Assembly (NCBI GenBank): GCA_945907225.1
Contig: CAMDSN010000026.1
Coordinates: 1 to 12,073, forward strand
Direction: 5' to 3'
Length of the DNA stretch: 12,073 nucleotides
Source of the DNA: Flavobacterium psychrophilum
GTDB lineage: Bacteria; Bacteroidota; Bacteroidia; Flavobacteriales; Flavobacteriaceae
Made by a program: the position numbers and the translations under genes
The notes under the pieces: generated by a model
Seen by the model: the letters and a program-made list of their open reading frames with translations, nothing else
What the model was told of the DNA's origin: nothing
The model's database searches: none
In this document: positions 1 to 6,693 of the stretch, piece by piece
Numbering within the stretch: the first letter of the stretch is position 1
Layout of the letters: every line of letters begins with the position of its first letter

Positions 1-768
1 GATTTAACAACTTTGGAGGGCGCAGATACTGACGAAAAAGTTAAACAACTTTGTTTTAAAGCACATCATCTACACGATGAATTGCCTGGTTTACCAACTA
101 CAGCAGCTGTTTGTGTGTACCCGAATTTTGTTAAACTTGCAGTTAATGAACTGAAAGGAACAGGCGTAAAAGTAGCCTCGGTAGCAACAGCTTTTCCTAG
201 TGGTCAATCTAGTGCCGAAATCAAATTATTAGATACTAAAATAGCGGTTGATAGTGGTGCCGATGAGGTTGATATGGTAATCAGCCGGGGGAAATTTCAT
301 AGCGGAGAATTCAATTTTGTCTTTGATGAAATTGCAATGATTAAAGAAGTTTGTGGGAAAGATGTTAGACTAAAGGTTATTTTAGAAACAGGAGAAATAG
401 GAACCCTAGATAAAGTTAGACAAGCTAGCGATTTAGCCATGCATGCGGGGGCTGATTTTATCAAAACTTCCACGGGCAAAATTAAACCTGCTGCCACTCT
501 TCCTGTAACTTTAGTTATGCTTGAAGCTATTAGAGATTATTATTATAAAACCGGAATCAGAATTGGGATGAAACCGGCAGGCGGGATTTCAAATTCAAAA
601 TTAGCACTTCACTACTTACTAATGGTTAAAGAAGTACTTGGAGGAAGTTGGTTAACTAATGAATATTTCCGTTTTGGCGCTAGTAGTTTGGCCAATGATG
701 TATTATTACAAATTGTGAAACAAAAATCAGGAATATACCAATCGAATGATTATTTTTCAAAAGTTTAA
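1..768 (+). CDS. deoC: deoxyribose-phosphate aldolase (5' end missing)
   Basis: Class I aldolase that reversibly cleaves 2-deoxyribose 5-phosphate into acetaldehyde and glyceraldehyde 3-phosphate, the last step of deoxyribonucleoside catabolism in the cytoplasm. The reading frame is open from base 1 (DLTTLEGADTDEKV, matching the DLTTL..DDTDEKV region near the start of E. coli DeoC), so the gene begins outside the window. The TTG at 13 is not a credible start. Family residues are visible, numbered from that TTG codon: Asp87 in GADEVDMV, the Schiff-base Lys151 in DFIKTSTGK, and the second active-site lysine Lys187 in GMKPAGG. The phosphate-binding FGASSL segment lies near the C-terminus, at residues 221-226. 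The active site is therefore complete. The stop is 5 bp before the aldehyde dehydrogenase gene, which implies one operon and a route for the acetaldehyde product. The assignment is secure; only the N-terminus is unknown. Confidence 0.95.
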   Translation, partial: DLTTLEGADTDEKVKQLCFKAHHLHDELPGLPTTAAVCVYPNFVKLAVNELKGTGVKVASVATAFPSGQSSAEIKLLDTKIAVDSGADEVDMVISRGKFHSGEFNFVFDEIAMIKEVCGKDVRLKVILETGEIGTLDKVRQASDLAMHAGADFIKTSTGKIKPAATLPVTLVMLEAIRDYYYKTGIRIGMKPAGGISNSKLALHYLLMVKEVLGGSWLTNEYFRFGASSLANDVLLQIVKQKSGIYQSNDYFSKV

Positions 769-773
769 TCCGT

Positions 774-2240
774 ATGAAAAAAAAACACCAAATAGATTTT
801 AGTTCAGACTGGAGTTTGGCACCAGCACTAGAAAGCACCTCTCATTTCAAGTTAAAAGAAACTTACGATTTATTTATAAATGGAAAATTTGTAAAGCCCC
901 ATTCAGGGAGCTATTTTGAAACGATCAATCCTTCAAACGAAAAAGTACTTGCAAAAGTAGCGGAGGCAGATGAGATAGATATTGATTTGGCTGTTAAGGC
1001 AGCCCGTAAAGCTTATCAAACGGATTGGTCTAAATTATCAGGAAAAGAACGCGGAAAATATATTTATCGAATTGCAAGAATTATTCAAGAAAGAGCAAGG
1101 GAGTTTGCTGTTGTTGAAACCTTGAATGGTGGAAAGCCTATCAGAGAGTCAAGAGATATAGATATTCCTTTAGCGGCAGCGCATTTCTTTTATTATGCCG
1201 GATGGGCAGATAAATTAGAGTATGCTTTTCCTAATAGAAATCCTAAATCACTTGGTGTGGCAGGCCAAATAATCCCGTGGAACTTTCCCTTACTTATGGC
1301 GGCATGGAAAATTGCGCCAGCCCTTGCTGCAGGTAATACGGTAGTAATTAAATCTTCTGAAACTACTCCATTAACATTGTATCTTCTTGCCGAAGTAATT
1401 ATTGAGGCCGGACTACCTCCAGGGGTTGTAAATATAGTTTCTGGCGCAGGAGTCACAGGATCACATATTGTTAATCATCCCGATGTAGATAAAATTGCTT
1501 TTACTGGTTCTACAGCCGTTGGTAAAATGATCATGAAGACTATTGCTGGAACGCAAAAAAAATCTACGATGGAATTGGGGGGAAAAGCCGCAAATATAAT
1601 ATTTGACGATGCTGCATTAGATCAAGCTGTAGAAGGAATTGTTAACGGAATTTTCTTCAATCAAGGGCACGTTTGTTGTGCGGGTTCTCGATTGTACGTT
1701 CAAGAATCTGTTTTTAATGTTGTCGTTCAAAAATTAAAAGATAGAATGAACTCCTTAACTGTTGGAGACCCTTTGGATAAAAACACCGATATCGGAGCAA
1801 TTAATTCCAGAAAACAGCTAGATACCATTTCAAAATATATTGAAATTGGTAAAAGCGAAGGGGCAGAAATATATCAGCCATCTTGTGACCTCCCTACAAG
1901 CGGATTTTGGTGCCGCCCAACAATATTTACTAATGTAAGCCAATCAAATCGAATTTCTCAGGAAGAAATATTTGGGCCTGTTTTGGCTATTCAAACCTTC
2001 AGAACGATTGATGAAGTAATAGAAAAAGCTAACAACACCCCCTACGGATTATCTGCTGGCGTATGGACGGATAAAGGTTCAAAAATATTTAATATGACCT
2101 CGCAATTACGAGCCGGTGTAGTTTGGGCAAATACATTTAACAAGTTTGATCCCGCATCACCATTTGGGGGTTATAAGGAAAGTGGCTTTGGAAGAGAAGG
2201 AGGGTTACACGGACTAGAACCGTATCTTAAATTTGATTAA
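774..2240 (+). CDS. aldehyde dehydrogenase, catalytic subunit of a probable split ALDH16
   Basis: NAD(P)-dependent aldehyde dehydrogenase of 488 residues, a full ALDH fold. Visible active-site elements are the oxyanion Asn170 in IIPWNFP, cofactor-binding Lys193 in VIKSSE, the Rossmann-type FTGSTAVG (243-250), general base Glu267 in MELGGK, nucleophile Cys301 in NQGHVCCAGSR, and Glu398/Phe400 in EEIFGPV. The cysteine loop reads GHVC where many ALDHs have GQxC. The protein ends soon after GFGREGGLHGLEPYL, with no extended tail. It starts 5 bp after deoC and is followed after 12 bp by a second ALDH-like gene that lacks catalytic residues. DeoC makes acetaldehyde, so oxidation of acetaldehyde to acetate is the simplest inferred role, but the sequence does not fix the substrate. 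The order of catalytic ALDH then non-catalytic ALDH-like module is that of ALDH16. An ordinary stand-alone ALDH is the alternative. Confidence 0.93.
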   Translation: MKKKHQIDFSSDWSLAPALESTSHFKLKETYDLFINGKFVKPHSGSYFETINPSNEKVLAKVAEADEIDIDLAVKAARKAYQTDWSKLSGKERGKYIYRIARIIQERAREFAVVETLNGGKPIRESRDIDIPLAAAHFFYYAGWADKLEYAFPNRNPKSLGVAGQIIPWNFPLLMAAWKIAPALAAGNTVVIKSSETTPLTLYLLAEVIIEAGLPPGVVNIVSGAGVTGSHIVNHPDVDKIAFTGSTAVGKMIMKTIAGTQKKSTMELGGKAANIIFDDAALDQAVEGIVNGIFFNQGHVCCAGSRLYVQESVFNVVVQKLKDRMNSLTVGDPLDKNTDIGAINSRKQLDTISKYIEIGKSEGAEIYQPSCDLPTSGFWCRPTIFTNVSQSNRISQEEIFGPVLAIQTFRTIDEVIEKANNTPYGLSAGVWTDKGSKIFNMTSQLRAGVVWANTFNKFDPASPFGGYKESGFGREGGLHGLEPYLKFD

Positions 2241-2252
2241 AAAAGGAAAGTT

Positions 2253-3134
2253 ATGTCAAGAATAGAAGTTTTAAAAACGTATAAAATATATATTGGAGGG
2301 AGCTTCCCTAGAACAGAGTCGGGGCGTTACTATCCTTTAGTTATTAATAAAAAAATAGTGGCTAATTTGTGTCTCTCTTCAGCAAAAGATTTCAAAAACG
2401 CCGTGGTTTCTGCCCGAAATGCACAAGGAGCTTGGGCTCATAAAACAGCCTATAATCGGAATCAGATTTTGTACCGTATAGCTGAGGTTCTCGAAGGAAG
2501 AAAAGCTCAGTTTGTGGAGGAGTTAGAATTACAAGGAATTGCAAAAAAATTAGCACACAAAGAAGTTGATTTGAGTATTGATAGGTTAATTTATTATGCG
2601 GGTTGGTGTGATAAGTACACACAATTATTTAGTTCTGTAAATCCGGTTTCTGGGAGTTTTTTTAATTTTTCTGTTCCAGAACCAATGGGAGTTGTTGCGG
2701 CACTTGCGCCACAGCAAAGTGGTTTGCTGGGATTAGTAACTCAAATTGCTTCCATCATTTCAGGAGGAAATACTTGTATAGTTTTAGCTTCCGAACAACT
2801 GCCTCTTTGCGCCATTACTTTTGCCGAAGTGCTCGCTACGTCTGATATTCCTGGCGGGGTAGTTAATATATTAACCGGTAACCAAGACGAACTCTTAACA
2901 CAATTTGCTTCACATAAAGATGTTAATGCTGTTTTATATTCTGGATCAAATTCTAAAATTATTACTCAAATCCAAGAATTTTCAGTTGAAAACCTAAAGC
3001 GCGTTGTTCTTCGTGTTGATGGCGATTATTTTGACGCAAAATTTGAATCGCCTAATCTTATTTTTGATTTTCAGGAAACGAAAACAACTTGGCATCCAAT
3101 TGAAGTTATTGGTAGTGCGGGGGCTGGATACTAA
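2253..3134 (+). CDS. ALDH-like pseudoenzyme (ALDH16 C-terminal-domain-like)
   Basis: A 293-residue protein clearly homologous to the ALDH N-terminal/cofactor region but without a catalytic domain. Matches to the preceding protein are easy to see: YYAGWCDK (114-121) against YYAGWADK, GGNTCIVLASE (171-181) against AGNTVVIKSSE, IPGGVVNILTG (189-199) against LPPGVVNIVSG, and HKDVNAVLYSGS against HPDVDKIAFTGS. The key residues are lost: PWN becomes PQQ (Gln155 for Asn), the cofactor lysine becomes Leu178, and there is no ELGGK glutamate or cysteine loop. After about residue 250 it jumps to a short C-terminal strand region containing KTTWHP (267-272). About 190 residues of a normal ALDH are absent, yet the frame is clean, so this is a naturally short protein and not a frameshift remnant. 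The ALDH16 C-terminal domain has this composition. It probably forms a complex with the upstream ALDH (inference). AAGGAAAG (2242-2249) lies just before the ATG. Confidence 0.85.
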   Translation: MSRIEVLKTYKIYIGGSFPRTESGRYYPLVINKKIVANLCLSSAKDFKNAVVSARNAQGAWAHKTAYNRNQILYRIAEVLEGRKAQFVEELELQGIAKKLAHKEVDLSIDRLIYYAGWCDKYTQLFSSVNPVSGSFFNFSVPEPMGVVAALAPQQSGLLGLVTQIASIISGGNTCIVLASEQLPLCAITFAEVLATSDIPGGVVNILTGNQDELLTQFASHKDVNAVLYSGSNSKIITQIQEFSVENLKRVVLRVDGDYFDAKFESPNLIFDFQETKTTWHPIEVIGSAGAGY

Positions 3135-3176
3135 AACAATTACAATCGCGGAAAGCAAATTTAAGGCTCTAAAATC

Positions 3177-4130
3177 ATGTTTATGAAAGACGTGAAAATA
3201 CTTCACATTGATAGCAATCACCCATTATTGTGGGAAAAATTAGAGTCTAAAGGCTTTAGTAATGAAGCCGATTATTCATCTTCTAAGTCTGAGATAGAAA
3301 AAAAAATACACCATTACCAAGGAATTATTATTCGAAGTAGATTTGATATAGACAGTGGATTTATAAATAAAGCTACTAATTTAAAATTTATTGCACGCGT
3401 AGGTGCAGGACTAGAAAGCATTGATTGTGAGTATGCTCAGTCCAAAAATATCCATTTAATTGCTGCGCCGGAAGGAAACGCTACCGCAGTTGGCGAACAT
3501 ACTTTGGGGATGCTATTATCATTATTTAATAAATTAAATCGCGCCGATAAATTGGTTCGAGAAGGAAAATGGATACGCGAAGGCAATCGCGGTCATGAAC
3601 TGGAAGGCAAAACGGTAGGGATAATAGGTTATGGCAATATGGGAAAATCATTTGCCAAAAAACTACGTGGATTTGATGTTACAGTATTATGTTACGACCT
3701 ACTTCAAAATGTTGGAGATGAAAATGCAAGACAAGTTACGCTTGAAGAACTTAAACAAAAAGTAGATGTTCTAAGCTTGCACATACCATGGACATTTGCG
3801 ACAGATAAGATGGTAAATACAAAATTTATTAATGAATTTTCAAATCCATTTTGGTTGCTAAATACTTCTAGAGGTAAAAATGTAGTAACAGATGATTTAG
3901 TTAGAGCATTAGAATCAGGAAAAATTTTGGGTGCTGGATTAGATGTATTAGAATACGAAAAAGGATCTTTCGAATCTCTTTTTGAAGGCAATATAATGCC
4001 TGATGCTTATCATAAATTATTACAAGTGGAGAATATTATTTTAAGTCCGCATATAGCAGGGTGGACAATTGAAAGCAATGAAAAACTAGCCACAACAATT
4101 GCAAATAAAATTAGTAAACTTTATTTTTAA
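3177..4130 (+). CDS. D-isomer-specific 2-hydroxyacid dehydrogenase (SerA-like)
   Basis: NAD-dependent oxidoreductase of 317 residues that interconverts a 2-hydroxyacid and a 2-oxoacid. It has the split substrate-binding domain (about 1-105 and 290-317) around a Rossmann domain with GYGNMG (151-156) and the acidic Asp174 that favours NAD over NADP. The catalytic set is present: Arg232 in NTSRG, Glu261 five residues after Asp256 of LDV, and His292 in SPHIAGWT. It has no ACT domain, so it is shorter than regulated 3-phosphoglycerate dehydrogenases. Automatic annotation often calls such proteins phosphoglycerate dehydrogenase, but the substrate cannot be read from the sequence. It follows the ALDH-like gene by 42 bp on the same strand and probably belongs to the deoC operon. 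A second ATG six bases downstream (3183) is an equally plausible start. I chose 3177 only because it is the longer option. Confidence 0.9.
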   Translation: MFMKDVKILHIDSNHPLLWEKLESKGFSNEADYSSSKSEIEKKIHHYQGIIIRSRFDIDSGFINKATNLKFIARVGAGLESIDCEYAQSKNIHLIAAPEGNATAVGEHTLGMLLSLFNKLNRADKLVREGKWIREGNRGHELEGKTVGIIGYGNMGKSFAKKLRGFDVTVLCYDLLQNVGDENARQVTLEELKQKVDVLSLHIPWTFATDKMVNTKFINEFSNPFWLLNTSRGKNVVTDDLVRALESGKILGAGLDVLEYEKGSFESLFEGNIMPDAYHKLLQVENIILSPHIAGWTIESNEKLATTIANKISKLYF

Positions 4131-4194
4131 TACTCGGTGTTAACTTAAAAAAAAAATACTTAGTATTGCATATTAATCATAAAAAACATACTGT
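4131..4194 (+). other. intergenic spacer, possible weak promoter for the membrane cassette
   Basis: AT-rich spacer between the 2-hydroxyacid dehydrogenase and the TM2 gene, with a run of ten A residues. TAGTATTG at 4161-4168 differs at one position from the Bacteroidota -7 consensus TAnnTTTG. No clear -33 TTG is present at the right distance, and no GC-containing terminator hairpin is visible. A promoter here is expected from the change of gene content, but the sequence supports it only weakly. Confidence 0.25.
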
Positions 4195-4533
4195 ATGGAC
4201 ACACAAAAAGTAGACATGTTTATGATGATGAATTCAAAATATTTTGAAAGTCATCATTTAATGGCTGTTCGAGAAAAGTTACTTACTTTGGATGATTCAA
4301 AATGGGCATTAGCTCAATCGTTACAATTTAAAAACCCAGATACTGCTATAATTTTATCTTTTTTAGGAGGGCAAATAGGAATGGATCGTTTTTTTATAGG
4401 GGATACAGGATTAGGTATTGCAAAACTTTTAACTTGCGGAGGACTATATATTTGGACTATCATAGATTGGTTCTCAATTGTTGGCGCTACTCGTAATAAT
4501 AATTTTGAAATTTTTCAAAATAGTTTAAATTAA
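4195..4533 (+). CDS. TM2-domain membrane protein
   Basis: A 112-residue protein with a hydrophilic N-terminal part (1-48) and a C-terminal TM2 domain of two membrane helices (about 50-62 and 73-97). The TM2 hallmark is clear: GxxGMDRFFIGDTGLGIAKL, with Asp64-Arg65-Phe66 in the turn between the helices, then GGLYIWTIIDWF. TM2 proteins are widespread small membrane proteins of mostly unknown role, so no function is assigned. The N-terminal extension before the helices is longer than in minimal TM2 proteins, which consist of little more than the two helices. Its TAA stop (4531-4533) is followed immediately by the ATG of the next gene, so the two are very likely co-transcribed and may be translationally coupled. 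The start at 4195 is the first ATG in the frame. A second in-frame ATG at 4216 would remove seven residues. Confidence 0.88.
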   Translation: MDTQKVDMFMMMNSKYFESHHLMAVREKLLTLDDSKWALAQSLQFKNPDTAIILSFLGGQIGMDRFFIGDTGLGIAKLLTCGGLYIWTIIDWFSIVGATRNNNFEIFQNSLN

Positions 4534-4944
4534 ATGAGTCGAAAAAATAAGTTGTACACAACATTATTTATTGCAAATATTGCTGGATACACTTATTTCA
4601 TTTATTCTTTAATAACAATCAATAAACAGCATGAATTAAGTTTGTGCATTATAAAAAATTCTATTGGCATACCCTGCCCGTCTTGTGGGTCTACCCGAGC
4701 GATACAATTAATTTTTCAAAACAAATGGATAGATTCCTTAGCAATGAACCCTTTTGGAATTGTAGTAGCAGTATTGATGATTGTAATTCCAACTTGGATT
4801 TTTTTTGATGTTGTTTTTAAAAAAGAAACTTTTTTTAAATGGTATAAAAAAATGGAAGTAATTATAAGAAAACCGTGGCTTGCCACAATTTTAATACTCG
4901 TTGTATTGCTAAATTGGATTTGGAATATTTATAAAAACCTATGA
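4534..4944 (+). CDS. DUF2752 membrane protein with CPSC motif
   Basis: A 136-residue membrane protein of the DUF2752 family. The signature is IPCPSCGSTRA (46-56), with Cys48 and Cys51 spaced as a CxxC pair, followed by the amphipathic stretch leading to MNPFGI (71-76). Predicted membrane helices are at about 8-28, 74-93 and 115-134, and a basic cytoplasmic-type loop (KKETFFKWYKK) separates the last two. The family has no established function. The paired cysteines could bind a metal or form a disulfide, but that is only a suggestion. The gene starts directly after the TM2 stop codon and its own TGA overlaps the next ATG by four bases (ATGA at 4941-4944), so translation of the set is probably coupled. 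DUF2752 genes next to TM2 genes are a familiar arrangement in Bacteroidota. Confidence 0.85.
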   Translation: MSRKNKLYTTLFIANIAGYTYFIYSLITINKQHELSLCIIKNSIGIPCPSCGSTRAIQLIFQNKWIDSLAMNPFGIVVAVLMIVIPTWIFFDVVFKKETFFKWYKKMEVIIRKPWLATILILVVLLNWIWNIYKNL

Positions 4945-5375
4945 TACAAGAAAAGTCTTTTGCCTATAAACCAGGTGATCACGAATGTGAAAAAGCATCG
5001 AACAGCTATTTAATGTCATTGGTAGCATTAATAGCAGGAATGCCATTGCCAATTATTAATTTATTAGCCACGTTCTTTTTTTATCTCGCTAATAGAAAAG
5101 GAACCTATTTTGTAAGATGGCATTGTACGCAATCTTTATTGTCTCAATTTGCTTTGTTAGGGATTAATAGTGTTAGTTTTTGGTGGACTATATCAATTTT
5201 ATTTAATGACGAAAAAGTGAGCAACGAATATTTTGCATATTTATTCACAGTGATTATTTTCAATTTATTAGAAATAATTTCTACCATTTATGCGGCCATT
5301 CAAACTCGGAAAGGAAAGCACATACAGTTTTTGTTTTTTGGTCATATTACTAACTTAATTTGCAAAGCAAAATGA
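4941..5375 (+). CDS. DUF4870-like small membrane protein
   Basis: A 144-residue protein with three or four predicted membrane segments (about 22-50, 65-88 and 98-121, with a possible re-entrant piece near 128-140). The segment NRKGTYFVRWHCTQSLLSQF (51-70) resembles the DUF4870 core, in which a basic turn is followed by FVRxHAxQAL. I therefore call it DUF4870-like and not a confirmed member. The function is unknown. A polar, possibly cytoplasmic N-terminus (1-20) with Cys16 precedes the helices. It overlaps both neighbours: ATGA with the DUF2752 gene upstream, and its TGA (5373-5375) overlaps the likely ATG of the protease gene. It therefore sits in the middle of a coupled membrane-protein set. 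Confidence 0.72.
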   Translation: MIQEKSFAYKPGDHECEKASNSYLMSLVALIAGMPLPIINLLATFFFYLANRKGTYFVRWHCTQSLLSQFALLGINSVSFWWTISILFNDEKVSNEYFAYLFTVIIFNLLEIISTIYAAIQTRKGKHIQFLFFGHITNLICKAK

Positions 5376-6169
5376 TAAAAAAAACCATTTTACAAGCATT
5401 ACTTATCTCAACAGTATTTTTTTTGTTGTGGTTTGGTTTCTCTCAAATAGATTTTATGAGTCATTTTGAGGTAAAAGAAAAAACAGAAAGATTAGAGTCT
5501 AAAATTGGGGATATGATTTGGGATGAATTACAAGAAACCGAAGAAGTTATTACAAATGACACTATTTTAAAGGCATTAGACTCATTTGTCAAACCGTTAT
5601 GTGATTCAAACGATATTGATCAAGATTCCTTAAAAATTCATATTCTACTTAAAGATGAAGTAAATGCTTTTGCGTTGCCAAATAATCATTTGGTAATTTA
5701 TTCAGGGTTGATTCAAGATTGCAAAAAAACTGAAGCGCTACAAGGAGTTTTGGGCCATGAGATTGCCCACATAGAAAAGAATCATGTTATGAAAAAATTG
5801 TCTAAAGAAATAGGATATTCTGTTCTTTTAGCCGCTGCCGGCGGTTCTAAAACGGGTGAGGTTACAAGACAAATATTTAAAACATTGAGTTCTACTGCAT
5901 ATGATCGTAAACTAGAAAAAGAGGCCGATATTACAAGCGTCAATTATATGATAAAAGCAAAGATAGACCCCAAACCTATGGCTGACTTTATGTATCAAAT
6001 GGCACAGGATAATCAATCTGAAAAATATATGGAGTGGATTTCTGATCATCCAGACTCGGAGGAGAGAGCCAAGTATATCTTAGAATATATAAAAGGAAAG
6101 AAATTGAAAAGTAATAATACAGATGAAAAAAAATGGGAAGCTTTCCAGAAAAAAATAAGAGAGCAATAA
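5372..6169 (+). CDS. membrane-anchored M48-family zinc metalloprotease
   Basis: Peptidase of the M48 (Ste24/HtpX/BepA) family, 265 residues from the start chosen here. The N-terminus is a signal-anchor helix (about 5-25) preceded by two lysines, so the catalytic part probably faces the periplasm. The zinc site is visible: HEIAH at 129-133 (two His ligands and the catalytic Glu130) and the third ligand Glu182 in EKEAD (182-186). The NNHLVIYSGLI strand (104-114) before the motif is typical of the family. It is short and has no TPR domain, unlike BepA. I prefer the ATG at 5372 over an in-frame ATG at 5360, because 5372 gives the same ATGA stop/start overlap seen upstream and puts the anchor at the very N-terminus. 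Its linkage to three small membrane proteins suggests envelope protein quality control or processing of one of them (inference). Confidence 0.88.
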   Translation: MIKKTILQALLISTVFFLLWFGFSQIDFMSHFEVKEKTERLESKIGDMIWDELQETEEVITNDTILKALDSFVKPLCDSNDIDQDSLKIHILLKDEVNAFALPNNHLVIYSGLIQDCKKTEALQGVLGHEIAHIEKNHVMKKLSKEIGYSVLLAAAGGSKTGEVTRQIFKTLSSTAYDRKLEKEADITSVNYMIKAKIDPKPMADFMYQMAQDNQSEKYMEWISDHPDSEERAKYILEYIKGKKLKSNNTDEKKWEAFQKKIREQ

Positions 6170-6265
6170 ATTTTTTAAGGAGACAACTTATTTTTAAATA
6201 AATAATTTCAAAAGGAGTAACCGAAAATCCAAAATAGAGTAGGAAAAACTTTTAATATAATAAAT
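6170..6265 (+). other. 96-bp spacer before the DUF805 gene
   Basis: AT-rich, non-coding in all frames as far as I can see. It contains AAGGAG twice (6178-6183 and 6213-6218), but both lie too far from the ATG at 6266 to act as its ribosome-binding site. No TAnnTTTG box matches exactly. The spacer could hold a promoter separating the DUF805 gene from the upstream cassette, but I cannot point to it. Confidence 0.3.
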
Positions 6266-6640
6266 ATGATAAATTGGTACAAAAAAGTAGTATTTGAAAA
6301 TTATGCAAATTTTAAAGGTAGAGCAAGAAGATCAGAGTATTGGTATTTTGCATTAATGAATTTGATAATTTTGGTTATTGCAACTGTTTTAGACAGTACA
6401 TTAGGAATGAATTTTGCGCCATTTCCATATGGGTATTTATATGTATTAGTAGGATTGACGACATTCATTCCCGGATTGGCGGTGGCTGTTCGACGGTTGC
6501 ATGACGTTGGAAAGAGTGGTTGGTTTTATTTTATCGCATTGATTCCAATTATCGGCGCAATATGGTTGTTAGTTTTATTTTTTACAGAAGGGAATAAGGG
6601 AGAAAACCAATATGGTCCTGATCCAAAAGCAATAGAATAA
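6266..6640 (+). CDS. DUF805 inner-membrane protein
   Basis: A 124-residue membrane protein of the DUF805 family (YhaH/YhaI type in E. coli). Family features appear in order: WYKKVVFENYANFKGRARRSEYW at the N-terminus (4-26), then three to four helices (about 27-42, 56-72, 86-106), with the conserved VRRLHDVGKSGWF loop (75-87) between the second and third. The C-terminus is GENQYGPDP, where the family typically has an N-x-Y/FG-PDP ending. The length is normal, so the gene looks complete. The molecular function is unknown. It follows the M48 protease by 96 bp on the same strand and shares its small-membrane-protein character, but the gap leaves open whether it is in the same transcript. A strong terminator hairpin begins 12 bp after its stop. 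Confidence 0.9.
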   Translation: MINWYKKVVFENYANFKGRARRSEYWYFALMNLIILVIATVLDSTLGMNFAPFPYGYLYVLVGLTTFIPGLAVAVRRLHDVGKSGWFYFIALIPIIGAIWLLVLFFTEGNKGENQYGPDPKAIE

Positions 6641-6652
6641 TATATTAATGAA

Positions 6653-6693
6653 AAAAAAGTTCTCTTGTTTATAAGAAGCGAGAGAACTTTTTT
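6653..6693. terminator. bidirectional intrinsic terminator between DUF805 and olsF
   Basis: A 15-bp stem (6653-6667 with 6679-6693) around an 11-nt loop, with a single G-T wobble near the loop. The core arms are AGTTCTCT and AGAGAACT. Because the outer part of the stem is A on the left and T on the right, each transcript leaves the hairpin into a U run: about six T on the + strand and eight T on the - strand. It lies between two convergent genes and should end both. Its right edge includes two bases of the olsF stop codon (6692-6694). Confidence 0.88.

Noticed and set aside
13..15. TTG as the start codon of deoC
   Set aside because: The frame is open to base 1 and the four preceding codons (DLTT) match the conserved family sequence, so the gene continues upstream of the window.
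2253..3134. The short ALDH-like gene as a frameshifted or degraded pseudogene
   Set aside because: The frame is uninterrupted, conserved ALDH segments continue through residue 235, and it ends with a coherent tail (KTTWHPIEVI) instead of breaking off; no catalytic-domain remnant appears in other frames before 3177.
3004..3186. A 60-codon + strand frame between the ALDH-like gene and the 2-hydroxyacid dehydrogenase
   Set aside because: It lies mostly inside the ALDH-like gene in another frame, resembles nothing, and overlaps the next start; a shadow frame.
3704..3991. Antisense open frames inside genes (also 297-497, 1193-1456, 2392-2622, 2994-3221, 8034-8261, 10465-10776)
   Set aside because: Each mirrors a well-supported gene on the opposite strand and shows no recognisable protein features.
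4150..4175. AATAC-TTA-GTATT hairpin after the 2-hydroxyacid dehydrogenase as a terminator
   Set aside because: The stem is only five mostly A-T pairs with a three-base loop and is not followed by a U run on the + strand.
5360..5371. Earlier ATG (MQSK) as start of the M48 protease
   Set aside because: The ATG at 5372 makes an ATGA overlap like the one upstream and places the signal anchor at the N-terminus; the earlier start adds four residues that overlap the preceding gene.
6188..6204. AT-only inverted repeat (TTATTT/AAATAA) after the M48 gene as a terminator
   Set aside because: Six A-T pairs with a two-base loop cannot form a stable hairpin; such runs are expected by chance in this AT-rich spacer.
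6178..6218. Two AAGGAG motifs as ribosome-binding sites
   Set aside because: Both are 48 bp or more from the DUF805 start, no small open frame begins just after them, and Bacteroidota rarely depend on such sites.
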